From JAWLHU01 sp049324875 (GTDB taxonomy: Bacteria > Bacillota > Sulfobacillia > Symbiobacteriales > Symbiobacteriaceae): a DNA stretch of 64,000 nucleotides. The translations under genes and the position numbers were made by a program. The notes under the pieces are model-generated. The model made no database searches and was not told the origin of the DNA. It saw nothing but the letters and a program-made list of their open reading frames with translations. Of the stretch, positions 43,409 through 51,125 are shown piece after piece. The DNA lies in NCBI GenBank assembly GCA_049324875.1, contig JBMONC010000028.1:45784-109783 (forward strand), in the 5' to 3' direction. Each line of letters begins with the position of its first letter. Position 1 is the stretch's first letter.

Positions 43409-44169
43409 TGACTGCTAGCCATCAACTGATTGATTCCTACCTGGCCTGGCTGAAGGCCAAGCTATCGGTGAAGGACCTCGGGGGAACCCTCGAGATCACG
43501 ACCCCCTTCCTGGACCGGCACAACGACCGCCTCCAGATCTACGTGAAGGAACAAGGAGCCGACCTGGTGTTGACAGACGGGGGTTACATCCTCTCCGATC
43601 TGTCCATCTCAGGAGTCGACATTCAATCCGATAGGCGCAGGCGCATCCTGACCTCAATCCTGAACGGATTTGGCGTACAGCTCGAGGGGGAGGCCCTGGT
43701 GGTCAAGGCGAAGGCCAGCAGCTTTCCACAACAGAAGCACGCCCTTCTTCAGGCGATGCTCTCGGTGAACGACATGTTCATGACAGCTCGGTCGACGGTG
43801 GTCAGCCTGTTCCTTGAAGAGGTGCAGGAGTTCCTCCGGGAGAACGAGATCCGGCATGTGGCTTCGGTCCACCTTCCGGGGAAAAGCGGGTTCTCGCACC
43901 GCTTCAGCTTTGTGATTCCCGCCTCCCGACGGAGTCCGGAGCGGGTGGTGGAGCCGATCAACATCCCCGACCGGAACCGGATCGAGCCCCTGCTCTTCAG
44001 TTGGAGCGATACCCGCGAGACACGACAGCCGGACACCGTCCTCTATGCGCTGCTCAACGATACGGAGAGGCGAGTCTCCCCCGCCGTCCTCAGCGCCCTG
44101 GAAGAGTACGAAGTGAAGCCGCTGCTGTGGTCTCGGCGTGCGGAGCATGTCGAGGAGCTTGCCAGTTGA
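43408..44169 (+). CDS. DUF1828/DUF1829-domain protein
   Basis: The 253-residue protein has an N-terminal DUF1828 domain: F-L-D-R-H-N-D-R-L-Q-I-Y-V near residue 28 and L-T-D-G-G-Y-I-L-S-D-L near 52. A DUF1829 C-terminal part covers about 165-245. ATG 43408 shares its A with the TGA stop of the preceding gene, so the two are translationally coupled and probably act together. Such pairs occur on mobile and defence loci; the biochemical role is unknown. Confidence 0.8.
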   Translation: MTASHQLIDSYLAWLKAKLSVKDLGGTLEITTPFLDRHNDRLQIYVKEQGADLVLTDGGYILSDLSISGVDIQSDRRRRILTSILNGFGVQLEGEALVVKAKASSFPQQKHALLQAMLSVNDMFMTARSTVVSLFLEEVQEFLRENEIRHVASVHLPGKSGFSHRFSFVIPASRRSPERVVEPINIPDRNRIEPLLFSWSDTRETRQPDTVLYALLNDTERRVSPAVLSALEEYEVKPLLWSRRAEHVEELAS

Positions 44170-44183
44170 GGTATGTGGTTTGC

Positions 44184-44298
44184 CCTCCGGCGCTGGAATC
44201 GTTCGTACCCCTGCCTGAGAATGCAGAGCGGGGGTATTTCGTTTTTGTGTAGAGAACCGGCGCCCCCCTACGTCGGAGAGTGACGTACTGTTGTCACC
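44184..44298. repeat. Diverged 115-bp repeat upstream of two island genes (other copy 47278-47389)
   Basis: This stretch and 47278-47389 share a series of blocks in the same order: CCTCCGG, TCGTACCC, GCAGAGCGG, AGAGAAC, and GTGAC-N-GACTGTTGTCACC or its near match. Each copy ends in a dyad, GTGACG/TGTCAC at 44280-44297 and GTGACA/TGTCAC at 47371-47388, with equal 6-base centres. They precede the stalk-domain gene and the helicase operon respectively. Confidence 0.65.
44206..44247 (+). terminator. Terminator of the DUF6978/DUF1828 pair
   Basis: TACCCC (44206-44211) pairs with GGGGTA (44231-44236), with TGC/GCA pairing inside, followed by a T-rich run (TATTTCGTTTTTG). It lies inside the first copy of the 115-bp repeat. 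Confidence 0.65.
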
Positions 44299-44345
44299 GT
44301 GCCTTGTTATGCTCAAACCATTCCAAGGTCGCGAGGAGGAAGGGT

Positions 44346-45236
44346 ATGAGCCAGAAGGTTCGCCTGATTGGGCTGGCGCTTGTCGGACTGCTGCTTTTGT
44401 CTGGCGTTGCAGGGGCAGCCGGCGATTACAAGGGGTTTGCGGTGGTCCACGTTCTGGTTAACGGGCGACCCGTGCAGAGCGATGTTCCCGGAATCATGGT
44501 GGATGGTCGGACAATGCTGCCGGTCCGGGCGGTGGCAGAGGCTGTCGGCGCCCAGGTAGAGTGGGATGCCGCCACCTTCACCGTGAAGCTGACGACGGGC
44601 TCGGGGGCCGCTCCTGCCGGCGACCTGGCTGCGGCTCAGAGCCGGATTCAGCAACTGGAGGAGGAGAACGCCAAGCTCAAGGCGCAGTTGGCCGGCACCG
44701 AAGGGGCTCCGACCCAGCCGGCTGTCGAAGGCTTCCGCGGCCTGGTCTGGGGCTCTACTCCCGAACAGGTGAAGAGCAAGGAGACGGCCACCTTCCTCGG
44801 GGCAGAGGGTGATAACCTCTACTACACGGGCGTAGAACTCGATGGGGCGAACTATGCGGTCGTCTACCGTTTCCTGGAGGGGCATCTCGCCGCCGGGTAC
44901 TACATCCTCGACGAGGAGTTCTACAACAACAACCGCTATATCGACACCTACTCATCGCTGCGGAGGCTGCTGATCGAGAAGTACGGCGCCCCGGTCAACC
45001 CGGTGGATCAGATTTGGAAGGATGACCTGTTCAGGGACTCCCCCTCGGACTGGGGTCTGGCCGTGGCGGCTGAAGATCTGGTCTACCGAAGTGAGTGGCA
45101 GACCCCGGAGTCGACCATCCGGATGGTGCTCTCCGGAAAGAACTTCGACATCAGCCTGGTGGTGGCATACTTTCGGACCAGCAGTATGGATCGGCTGGAG
45201 AGCGGATCCAGGGGTGAGACGCTGAACGACCTGTAA
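44346..45236 (+). CDS. Secreted protein with copper-amine-oxidase N-terminal (stalk) domain
   Basis: The 296-residue protein has a signal peptide (cleavage near A-G-A-A-G, residue 25). A stalk domain follows (about 30-85) with the family motif V-D-G-R-T-M-L-P-V-R-A-V-A-E, then a short coiled coil (about 97-120) and a C-terminal domain of unknown fold (about 130-290). The stalk domain is a common extracytoplasmic module in Clostridia and does not imply oxidase activity. GAGGAGGAAGGG precedes ATG 44346. It is not obviously a defence gene. Confidence 0.8.
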   Translation: MSQKVRLIGLALVGLLLLSGVAGAAGDYKGFAVVHVLVNGRPVQSDVPGIMVDGRTMLPVRAVAEAVGAQVEWDAATFTVKLTTGSGAAPAGDLAAAQSRIQQLEEENAKLKAQLAGTEGAPTQPAVEGFRGLVWGSTPEQVKSKETATFLGAEGDNLYYTGVELDGANYAVVYRFLEGHLAAGYYILDEEFYNNNRYIDTYSSLRRLLIEKYGAPVNPVDQIWKDDLFRDSPSDWGLAVAAEDLVYRSEWQTPESTIRMVLSGKNFDISLVVAYFRTSSMDRLESGSRGETLNDL

Positions 45237-45245
45237 ACCTCGAAC

Positions 45246-45302
45246 AAGGGGGGCCTGTCCGGCCCCCCTTGCCATCAATCCGGCCCGGGCTGGGGGCCGG
45301 AT
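45246..45302. terminator. Back-to-back terminator hairpins between convergent genes
   Basis: AAGGGGGGCC (45246-45255) pairs with GGCCCCCCTT (45261-45270), and ATCCGGCCC (45278-45286) pairs with GGGCCGGAT (45294-45302). The second touches the stop codon of the minus-strand gene. Each could serve one of the two convergent genes. Confidence 0.75.
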
Positions 45303-46969
45303 CACTTTCGTTTCCTGCCCGTGGGGCGTGCCGCTCTGGTTCTCCTGGTCCTGGAGGTGGTGGCAGCCTTCACACCATCCCGTGGGTTTCGGGTCTTCTC
45401 CTCCGCCTCCGTCTTCTTCTTCGTCCGCATTGGACCCCGGGCGGCCTTCGCGGCCGTGGAAGAGACAGGTGCCTTGCCTCGCCCCGCCGACCCGCCCTTA
45501 CTGGTGGATCTATTGGCTGTCATAGCCGAAGCCTTTGGTGCTGAGGCCTTGTGTCGGGCAGGGGCCGCCTCCGCTATCAGCAGAGCGCCATCTTCCAGCA
45601 CGATCTGGTTTGCCGGCAACTCTGTGTCCATCGACGGGAGATAGAGGGCCTCCAGCAGCAATCGCTGCTCCGCTGCCATTCGGGTTCGAATGCGTTGGGT
45701 TATCGCTTCGTGGCGAGTGGTCCCCACTCGGATCCGTGATGGGTCGACCCCAAGGATCTGGGGCGAATCCAGGTCGATGCCAAGCAGGTGCAGGAAAAAC
45801 CCGTAGACCCACCGCTTGGCCGTTGGTGGGAGCGCTCGAATTTCCGAAAGTCTCTCCTGGGGTGAGAGAGTCTTCGGAGGGTGGGGCGGCTCCAGCAGGG
45901 CGGTGTACTGCTGCAAGTACCCCGCGGAGCTGTAGTGGTTCTTGTCCCAGCCAAAGGCGCTCCTGGCGGCGATTTCGTCGTAGAGATCAGCGAGAGCAGC
46001 AATCACGTCAGGCGTCTGGTTCAGCTCCTCCAAACGGCCTTCCGCATACCGAAGCAGGGGGATCGCACCCTCTCGCAGCGGCAGGCCGTGCTCCGTTCGG
46101 ATAAACCCAGGAAGTGACTGGAACCGCTCCAACAGTGGTTCGATCTCGCTGCGCCGGCCCCTGGCCCGCTCCTCGTACAGCGGGGTGACAAAGTAGGTGA
46201 AGCCCTCGGTCCACTGGTTGCTTCGGTCGAGAAGAGGGGACCTGGAGGCCCAGAGGAGGTACGGGCCCTTTCGCACCCCGCTGTTGCGATGCTCGGCCAG
46301 TGAGGCTAGCGCCATTCGGACCTCGGTGAGAACCAGCGACCGGGCCTGCTGGAGTCTGGCGCCGAGGGCATCCAGACGATATTCGTATGCCGTGCCGATC
46401 GCCAAGAGTTCACTGGCGTCCGGCAGGGCCATAGTCTTTGACGCTAAGGGAGGCAGGCCGCACGCCTGCCGCACGGCGTTTCTCAAGTGGAAGCGGCTCT
46501 GTGCGGAAAGAGAGATCTCCCGACAGTACTCCTGAATGAGCCTCCCACCTTGCCGGGTCAGGACGAAGACGGGCAGAGTCGGTTGTTCACAGAGCGCCGC
46601 GGCGTTGTATCTTGCCTCAATATGCTCCAGAGCGAAGATGAACGGCAGGAGGAGAGGGTTCTCTGGGTTGTCGTGCACCACCAGTTCCACCACCAGGTGC
46701 TGGTTAGCCGCCTCCTCCACCTGGATTCCCCACTTTACCTGCTGCCACTCTGCCGGTGTCTCCGTGAGTACAAAGAGCTCTATCTCTCCATCGCTGTTGG
46801 CCTGGTGAAGCAGTTCACCCCCGGACCAGAAGTAGCTGTACAGGTCTTCGCGGGTTCGGGGGATCTCGGTTCGGGTGCGCGTCCGGTCAAGGGGTGTGAC
46901 ATAGGCATGGACATAAACCTCGGGCACATTGAGCTCCGCAAAGGTTTCCGGGCGGATCCACTGGGGCAT
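45302..46969 (-). CDS. Unrecognised 555-residue protein with histone-like basic tail
   Basis: ATG 46969 is preceded by GGAGGG at nine bases. The first 470 residues look like a globular mixed alpha/beta protein with no motif I can assign. From about 470 the chain becomes low-complexity and strongly basic (Lys, Arg, Ala, Thr, Ser), like histone H1 or nucleoid-protein tails, and ends R-R-T-R-A-A-R-P-T-G-R-K-R-K. That suggests nucleic-acid binding. It is divergent from the helicase operon across a 586-bp region with dyads, so it could be a regulator or accessory factor of it. Confidence 0.75.
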   Translation of the reverse strand: MPQWIRPETFAELNVPEVYVHAYVTPLDRTRTRTEIPRTREDLYSYFWSGGELLHQANSDGEIELFVLTETPAEWQQVKWGIQVEEAANQHLVVELVVHDNPENPLLLPFIFALEHIEARYNAAALCEQPTLPVFVLTRQGGRLIQEYCREISLSAQSRFHLRNAVRQACGLPPLASKTMALPDASELLAIGTAYEYRLDALGARLQQARSLVLTEVRMALASLAEHRNSGVRKGPYLLWASRSPLLDRSNQWTEGFTYFVTPLYEERARGRRSEIEPLLERFQSLPGFIRTEHGLPLREGAIPLLRYAEGRLEELNQTPDVIAALADLYDEIAARSAFGWDKNHYSSAGYLQQYTALLEPPHPPKTLSPQERLSEIRALPPTAKRWVYGFFLHLLGIDLDSPQILGVDPSRIRVGTTRHEAITQRIRTRMAAEQRLLLEALYLPSMDTELPANQIVLEDGALLIAEAAPARHKASAPKASAMTANRSTSKGGSAGRGKAPVSSTAAKAARGPMRTKKKTEAEEKTRNPRDGVKAATTSRTRRTRAARPTGRKRK

Positions 46970-47555
46970 GTGGGGATCCCTCCTTCCAATCCTCCTGGGT
47001 CTATGTAGAACACCAGCCCTCTTGCATCTGTGACATACCACCACACTTGGACCCCTGGGTGCACAAGCGCGACGGGGAGGCGAGAGAAGGTGCTCTCTTG
47101 TGACAGCTTGTCACTGGTCAGATATATAGTAAGCGCAGGTAATTCTAAGGTGCAATGAATTCTGTATCAAATCATAATATCGGTGCAAGAGTCAAGTAGG
47201 TGACCCATAGGGGCTGGAGTGCCGTTGCTAGACGGCTACAGAAACCGTCTCGAATCGTATAACGAGGTTTTCGATCACCTCCGGTTGCGACAGTCGCTCG
47301 TACCCTGGCCTGCAGCCGCAGAGCGGATTCCCTCTGCGTGCAGAGAACGGGCACTCCCCTGTGACGCCAAGTGACAGACTGTTGTCACCCGTCGATGATA
47401 TGGTGACCACACTGGCTTGTTAGGTACGGTGACAGGACGACGATGCGCAGTACAGGACAACGGCATCCAGTTGTAGAATCTTACCGTGCACATATCATCA
47501 GCAACCCAAGCCATTCCTCCCTTATGGAATTGATCAACAGGAAGGGGTCAACCGC
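46970..47555. promoter_or_regulatory. Divergent regulatory region of the defence operon with GTGACA/TGTCAC dyads
   Basis: This 586-bp stretch has no supported gene and is more AT-rich than its surroundings. It contains GTGACA-GCT-TGTCAC at 47100-47114, the second 115-bp repeat copy ending in GTGACA-GACTGT-TGTCAC at 47371-47388, and a further GTGACA near 47430. A weak promoter (TTGTAG 47471-47476, 16 bases, TATCAT 47493-47498) precedes the helicase start. The dyads probably bind a regulator. Confidence 0.5.
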
Positions 47556-50500
47556 ATGGTGCAGTGGGATGATCTAAAGCCAGGGGCGACGATCCGGGGG
47601 ATCCTGCCAGACGCCCTCGTCACCGTGGTCGCCCTCAAGCGGTATGGCGATCAGGCAGCCGAACTCACCTATAAGGAGCCGAATGGCCGCGTCGCCAACC
47701 GCCTCCTGTACGGACTGGACTTGGACCGGCTGGAGCTGGTCGAGAACGGTCGGCCCTGGAGCTTCGACGGAGACGGGGCACTCTTCCGCCTGGTCTCGGA
47801 GGCCCAGCGCATCCGCCTGGCCCACCTGTTTGACCCGGTCCTGGCGGTCCACACTTCCATGGTCGAGCCGCTTCCGCACCAAATCACCGCGGTTTACGAG
47901 GCGATGTTGCCGCGGCAGCCGTTGCGCTTCCTGCTGGCCGACGACCCCGGCGCTGGCAAGACGATTATGGCGGGACTGCTCATCAAGGAGCTGATCGCCC
48001 GCGGTGATCTGCAGCGCTGCCTCATCGTCTGCCCGGGCAGCCTGGCCGAGCAGTGGCAGGATGAACTCAACCGCCGCTTCAATCTGCCCTTTGAGATCCT
48101 GACCAACGACAAGCTTGAGGCTGCCCGGACCGGGAACTGGTTTCTGGAGAACGACCTGGTGATCGCCCGGCTTGATAAGCTCGCTCGGGACGAGGATTTG
48201 CAGCAGAAGCTGCAGGCCCCCGACTGTCAGTGGGATCTGGTGGTCTGCGACGAGGCCCACAAGATGTCCGCCACCTTCTTCGGTGGCGAGGTCAAATACA
48301 CCAAGCGCTATCGCTTGGGGCAGCTGCTCTCGACACTGACCCGCCACTTTCTGCTCATGACCGCCACGCCGCATAACGGGAAGGAGGAGGACTTTCAGCT
48401 TTTCATGGCCCTGCTCGATGGCGACCGCTTCGAGGGTCGCTTCCGGGACGGGGTCCATACCACCGACGTCTCTGACCTGATGCGCCGAATGGTAAAGGAG
48501 AACCTGCTAAAGTTCGACGGCAAGCCCCTCTTCCCCGAGCGGGTCGCCTACACCGTCCCCTACAAGCTCTCGGATGATGAGGCCTACCTCTACAAGGAGG
48601 TCACGGAGTATGTTCGGGCCGAGTTCAACCGGGCAGAGGCGCTGCAGAACGACAAGCGCGCCGGCACGGTTGGCTTCGCCCTCACGATCCTTCAGCGCCG
48701 ACTTGCCTCCTCTCCGGCGGCGATTTATCAATCGCTCCGGCGCCGCCGGGAGCGGCTTGAGAGCAAGCTTCGGGAGCTGGAGGCCCTCTCCCGCGGCAGG
48801 CAAGCCCTACTCAACTCATCCATCTCGATGCGAACCCTGGACGACGAGGATCTGGAAGACCTCGATGAGGCGCCCGATCACGAGGTGGAGGCCGCTGAGG
48901 ATGAGATCCTGGACCAGGCAACGGCGGCTCGTACTGCTGTAGAACTGAAGGCAGAGATCGAGACGCTGAAGCGGTTGGAGGGGTTGGCTCTTGGTGTTCA
49001 GCGCAGCGGTACAGACACGAAGTGGCGTGAACTGGCCAGTCTGCTGAGCGAAATCTTCACGCCTGAGGCGATTCTGAACAAGCAGGCCGCTGCGGGGGAT
49101 GGCACCGCTGCCCCAGAGTTTGCACCCTCCCCACGCCAAAAGTTGGTGATCTTCACCGAGCACCGGGACACCCTGAACTACCTCCAGCGGCGAATCGGCG
49201 ACCTGCTCGGCCGAGATGAAGCGGTGGTGGTGATCCACGGCAGTATGGGCCGGGAGGATCGGGCCAAGGCACAGGAGGCGTTCAAGAACGATCCAGAGGT
49301 CCAGGTGTTGATCGCCACCGATGCTGCCGGCGAGGGCATCAACCTGCAGCGGGCCCACCTGATGGTCAACTATGACCTCCCCTGGAACCCTAACCGCCTG
49401 GAGCAGCGGTTCGGCCGGATTCATCGCATCGGTCAGACCGAGGTCTGCCACCTGTGGAACCTGGTGGCTGAGGAGACCCGGGAAGGCGATGTCTTCCGAC
49501 GGCTGTTGGAGAAGCTCGATCAGGCCCGCCAGTCTCTTGGCGGTCAGGTGTTCGATGTGCTGGGCAAACTCCAGTTTGAGGGGAAGCCGCTGCGGGAGCT
49601 GTTGATCGAGGCGATCCGCTACGGGGACCTGCCCGAGGTGCGGGCCCGGCTCACCACCGCCGTCGAGCAGGCTCTCGACCGCAACCAACTCCAGAACCTG
49701 CTCGAGGATCGGGCGCTGGTACACGAGATGATGGATGCCAGCCGGGTTTTTCGGATTCGGGAGGAGATGGAGCGAGCCGAGGCCCGGCGGCTTCAGCCTC
49801 ATTACATCGAGTCATTCTTCCTGGAGGCGTTCCGCCGCCTGGATGGCAGTGTGAAGCAACGGGAGCCCCGGCGTTACGAGATCAGCCGTGTGCCGTCGAT
49901 CATCCGTAACCGGGACCGTCTGATTGGCCAGGCTGCGCCGGTGGTGCCGCGCTACGAGCGGATCGTGTTCGAAAAGGACCTGGTGGCACCCCCTGGACAG
50001 CCGCTGGCCAGCTTCGTCTGCCCGGGCCATCCCCTGCTTGATGCGGTGATCGACCTGACCCTGGAGCGCAACCGCGACCTGCTGCGGCGGGGCACCATCC
50101 TGGTGGATGAGAGGGATCCCGGCTTGTCACCGCGGGTGCTCTTCACCCTGGAGCATGCCATCCAGGATGCCGGCCGGACCCGGAGCGGGGAGCCCCGGGT
50201 TGTCTCCAAACGGCTTCTCTACGTCGAGATCTCTGCCGACGGTACCACACGCCATCTGCATTACGCCCCGTACCTCGACTACCGCCCGCTGGCCGAAGAT
50301 GAGCCCTCCATGGAGGCGATCCTCGACCGTCCGGAGTGCGCCTGGATCAGCCAGGACCTGGAACATGCGGCCCTTGGTCACGCTATCGCAACGGTGGTGC
50401 CGCACCATTTGGCCGAGGTGCGAGAGCCGAAGTTGGAGCTCATTGCCAAGACCGAGGCGGCCGTCAAGGAACGGCTGATCAAGGAGATCAACTACTGGGA

Positions 50501-51125
50501 TCACCGGGCCGAGGAGCTGAAGCTCCAGGAGCAGGCGGGCAAACCAAACGCCCGGCTGAACTCCAGCGAGGCCCGGAAGCGGGCAGATCTCCTGCAGGGG
50601 CGGCTGCAGAAGCGGCTCGAAGAGCTAAAGCGGGAAGCGGAGCTCTCTCCCCTTCCGCCGGTGGTATTGGGCGGGCTGTTGGTGGTGCCCGTGGGCCTGA
50701 TTACCGCCATGATGGGCAAGACAGCCCCGGTGGTGGCGCCCTCCGACACACAGGCGAGTGCGGCACGGGCCAGGGCCGCCGTCATGGAGGTGGAGCGCCG
50801 GCTCGGCTATGAGCCGGTCGACCGGGAGACGGAGAAGCTGGGCTACGACATTGAGAGCCGCGTGCCCGGCACCGGCAAACTGCGCTTTATTGAAGTAAAA
50901 GGCCGGGTGAGCGGGGCCGAGACCATCACCGTGACCAAGAATGAGATTCTGCTCTCGCTGAACAAGCCGGATGACTATATCCTCGCCATTGTCGAGTTCC
51001 TGGACGGCGAGCGGGAGCGGGTTCACTACCTGCGCAGGCCGTTTGGAGCGAAGCCGGACTTCGACGTGACCAGCGTCAATTATGATCTGGCGAAGCTGCT
51101 GGCCAGGGCGGAGGAGCCGTCGTGA
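47556..51125 (+). CDS. SNF2-type helicase with C-terminal DUF3883 domain (Hma-like helicase)
   Basis: The 1189-residue superfamily 2 helicase has Walker A D-P-G-A-G-K-T near residue 130, D-E-A-H near 231, T-A-T-P-H-N-G near 268, and the helicase C-terminal half with A-T-D-A-A-G-E-G-I-N-L-Q and R-I-H-R-I-G-Q near 620. Residues about 1078-1170 match DUF3883/NOV-C, with F-I-E-V-K-G-R, a nuclease-like E-x-K core. It would translocate on or remodel foreign DNA. AGGAAGGGG precedes the ATG. Its stop overlaps the start of the GHKL ATPase gene, the first of a four-gene coupled operon. Confidence 0.92.
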   Translation: MVQWDDLKPGATIRGILPDALVTVVALKRYGDQAAELTYKEPNGRVANRLLYGLDLDRLELVENGRPWSFDGDGALFRLVSEAQRIRLAHLFDPVLAVHTSMVEPLPHQITAVYEAMLPRQPLRFLLADDPGAGKTIMAGLLIKELIARGDLQRCLIVCPGSLAEQWQDELNRRFNLPFEILTNDKLEAARTGNWFLENDLVIARLDKLARDEDLQQKLQAPDCQWDLVVCDEAHKMSATFFGGEVKYTKRYRLGQLLSTLTRHFLLMTATPHNGKEEDFQLFMALLDGDRFEGRFRDGVHTTDVSDLMRRMVKENLLKFDGKPLFPERVAYTVPYKLSDDEAYLYKEVTEYVRAEFNRAEALQNDKRAGTVGFALTILQRRLASSPAAIYQSLRRRRERLESKLRELEALSRGRQALLNSSISMRTLDDEDLEDLDEAPDHEVEAAEDEILDQATAARTAVELKAEIETLKRLEGLALGVQRSGTDTKWRELASLLSEIFTPEAILNKQAAAGDGTAAPEFAPSPRQKLVIFTEHRDTLNYLQRRIGDLLGRDEAVVVIHGSMGREDRAKAQEAFKNDPEVQVLIATDAAGEGINLQRAHLMVNYDLPWNPNRLEQRFGRIHRIGQTEVCHLWNLVAEETREGDVFRRLLEKLDQARQSLGGQVFDVLGKLQFEGKPLRELLIEAIRYGDLPEVRARLTTAVEQALDRNQLQNLLEDRALVHEMMDASRVFRIREEMERAEARRLQPHYIESFFLEAFRRLDGSVKQREPRRYEISRVPSIIRNRDRLIGQAAPVVPRYERIVFEKDLVAPPGQPLASFVCPGHPLLDAVIDLTLERNRDLLRRGTILVDERDPGLSPRVLFTLEHAIQDAGRTRSGEPRVVSKRLLYVEISADGTTRHLHYAPYLDYRPLAEDEPSMEAILDRPECAWISQDLEHAALGHAIATVVPHHLAEVREPKLELIAKTEAAVKERLIKEINYWDHRAEELKLQEQAGKPNARLNSSEARKRADLLQGRLQKRLEELKREAELSPLPPVVLGGLLVVPVGLITAMMGKTAPVVAPSDTQASAARARAAVMEVERRLGYEPVDRETEKLGYDIESRVPGTGKLRFIEVKGRVSGAETITVTKNEILLSLNKPDDYILAIVEFLDGERERVHYLRRPFGAKPDFDVTSVNYDLAKLLARAEEPS

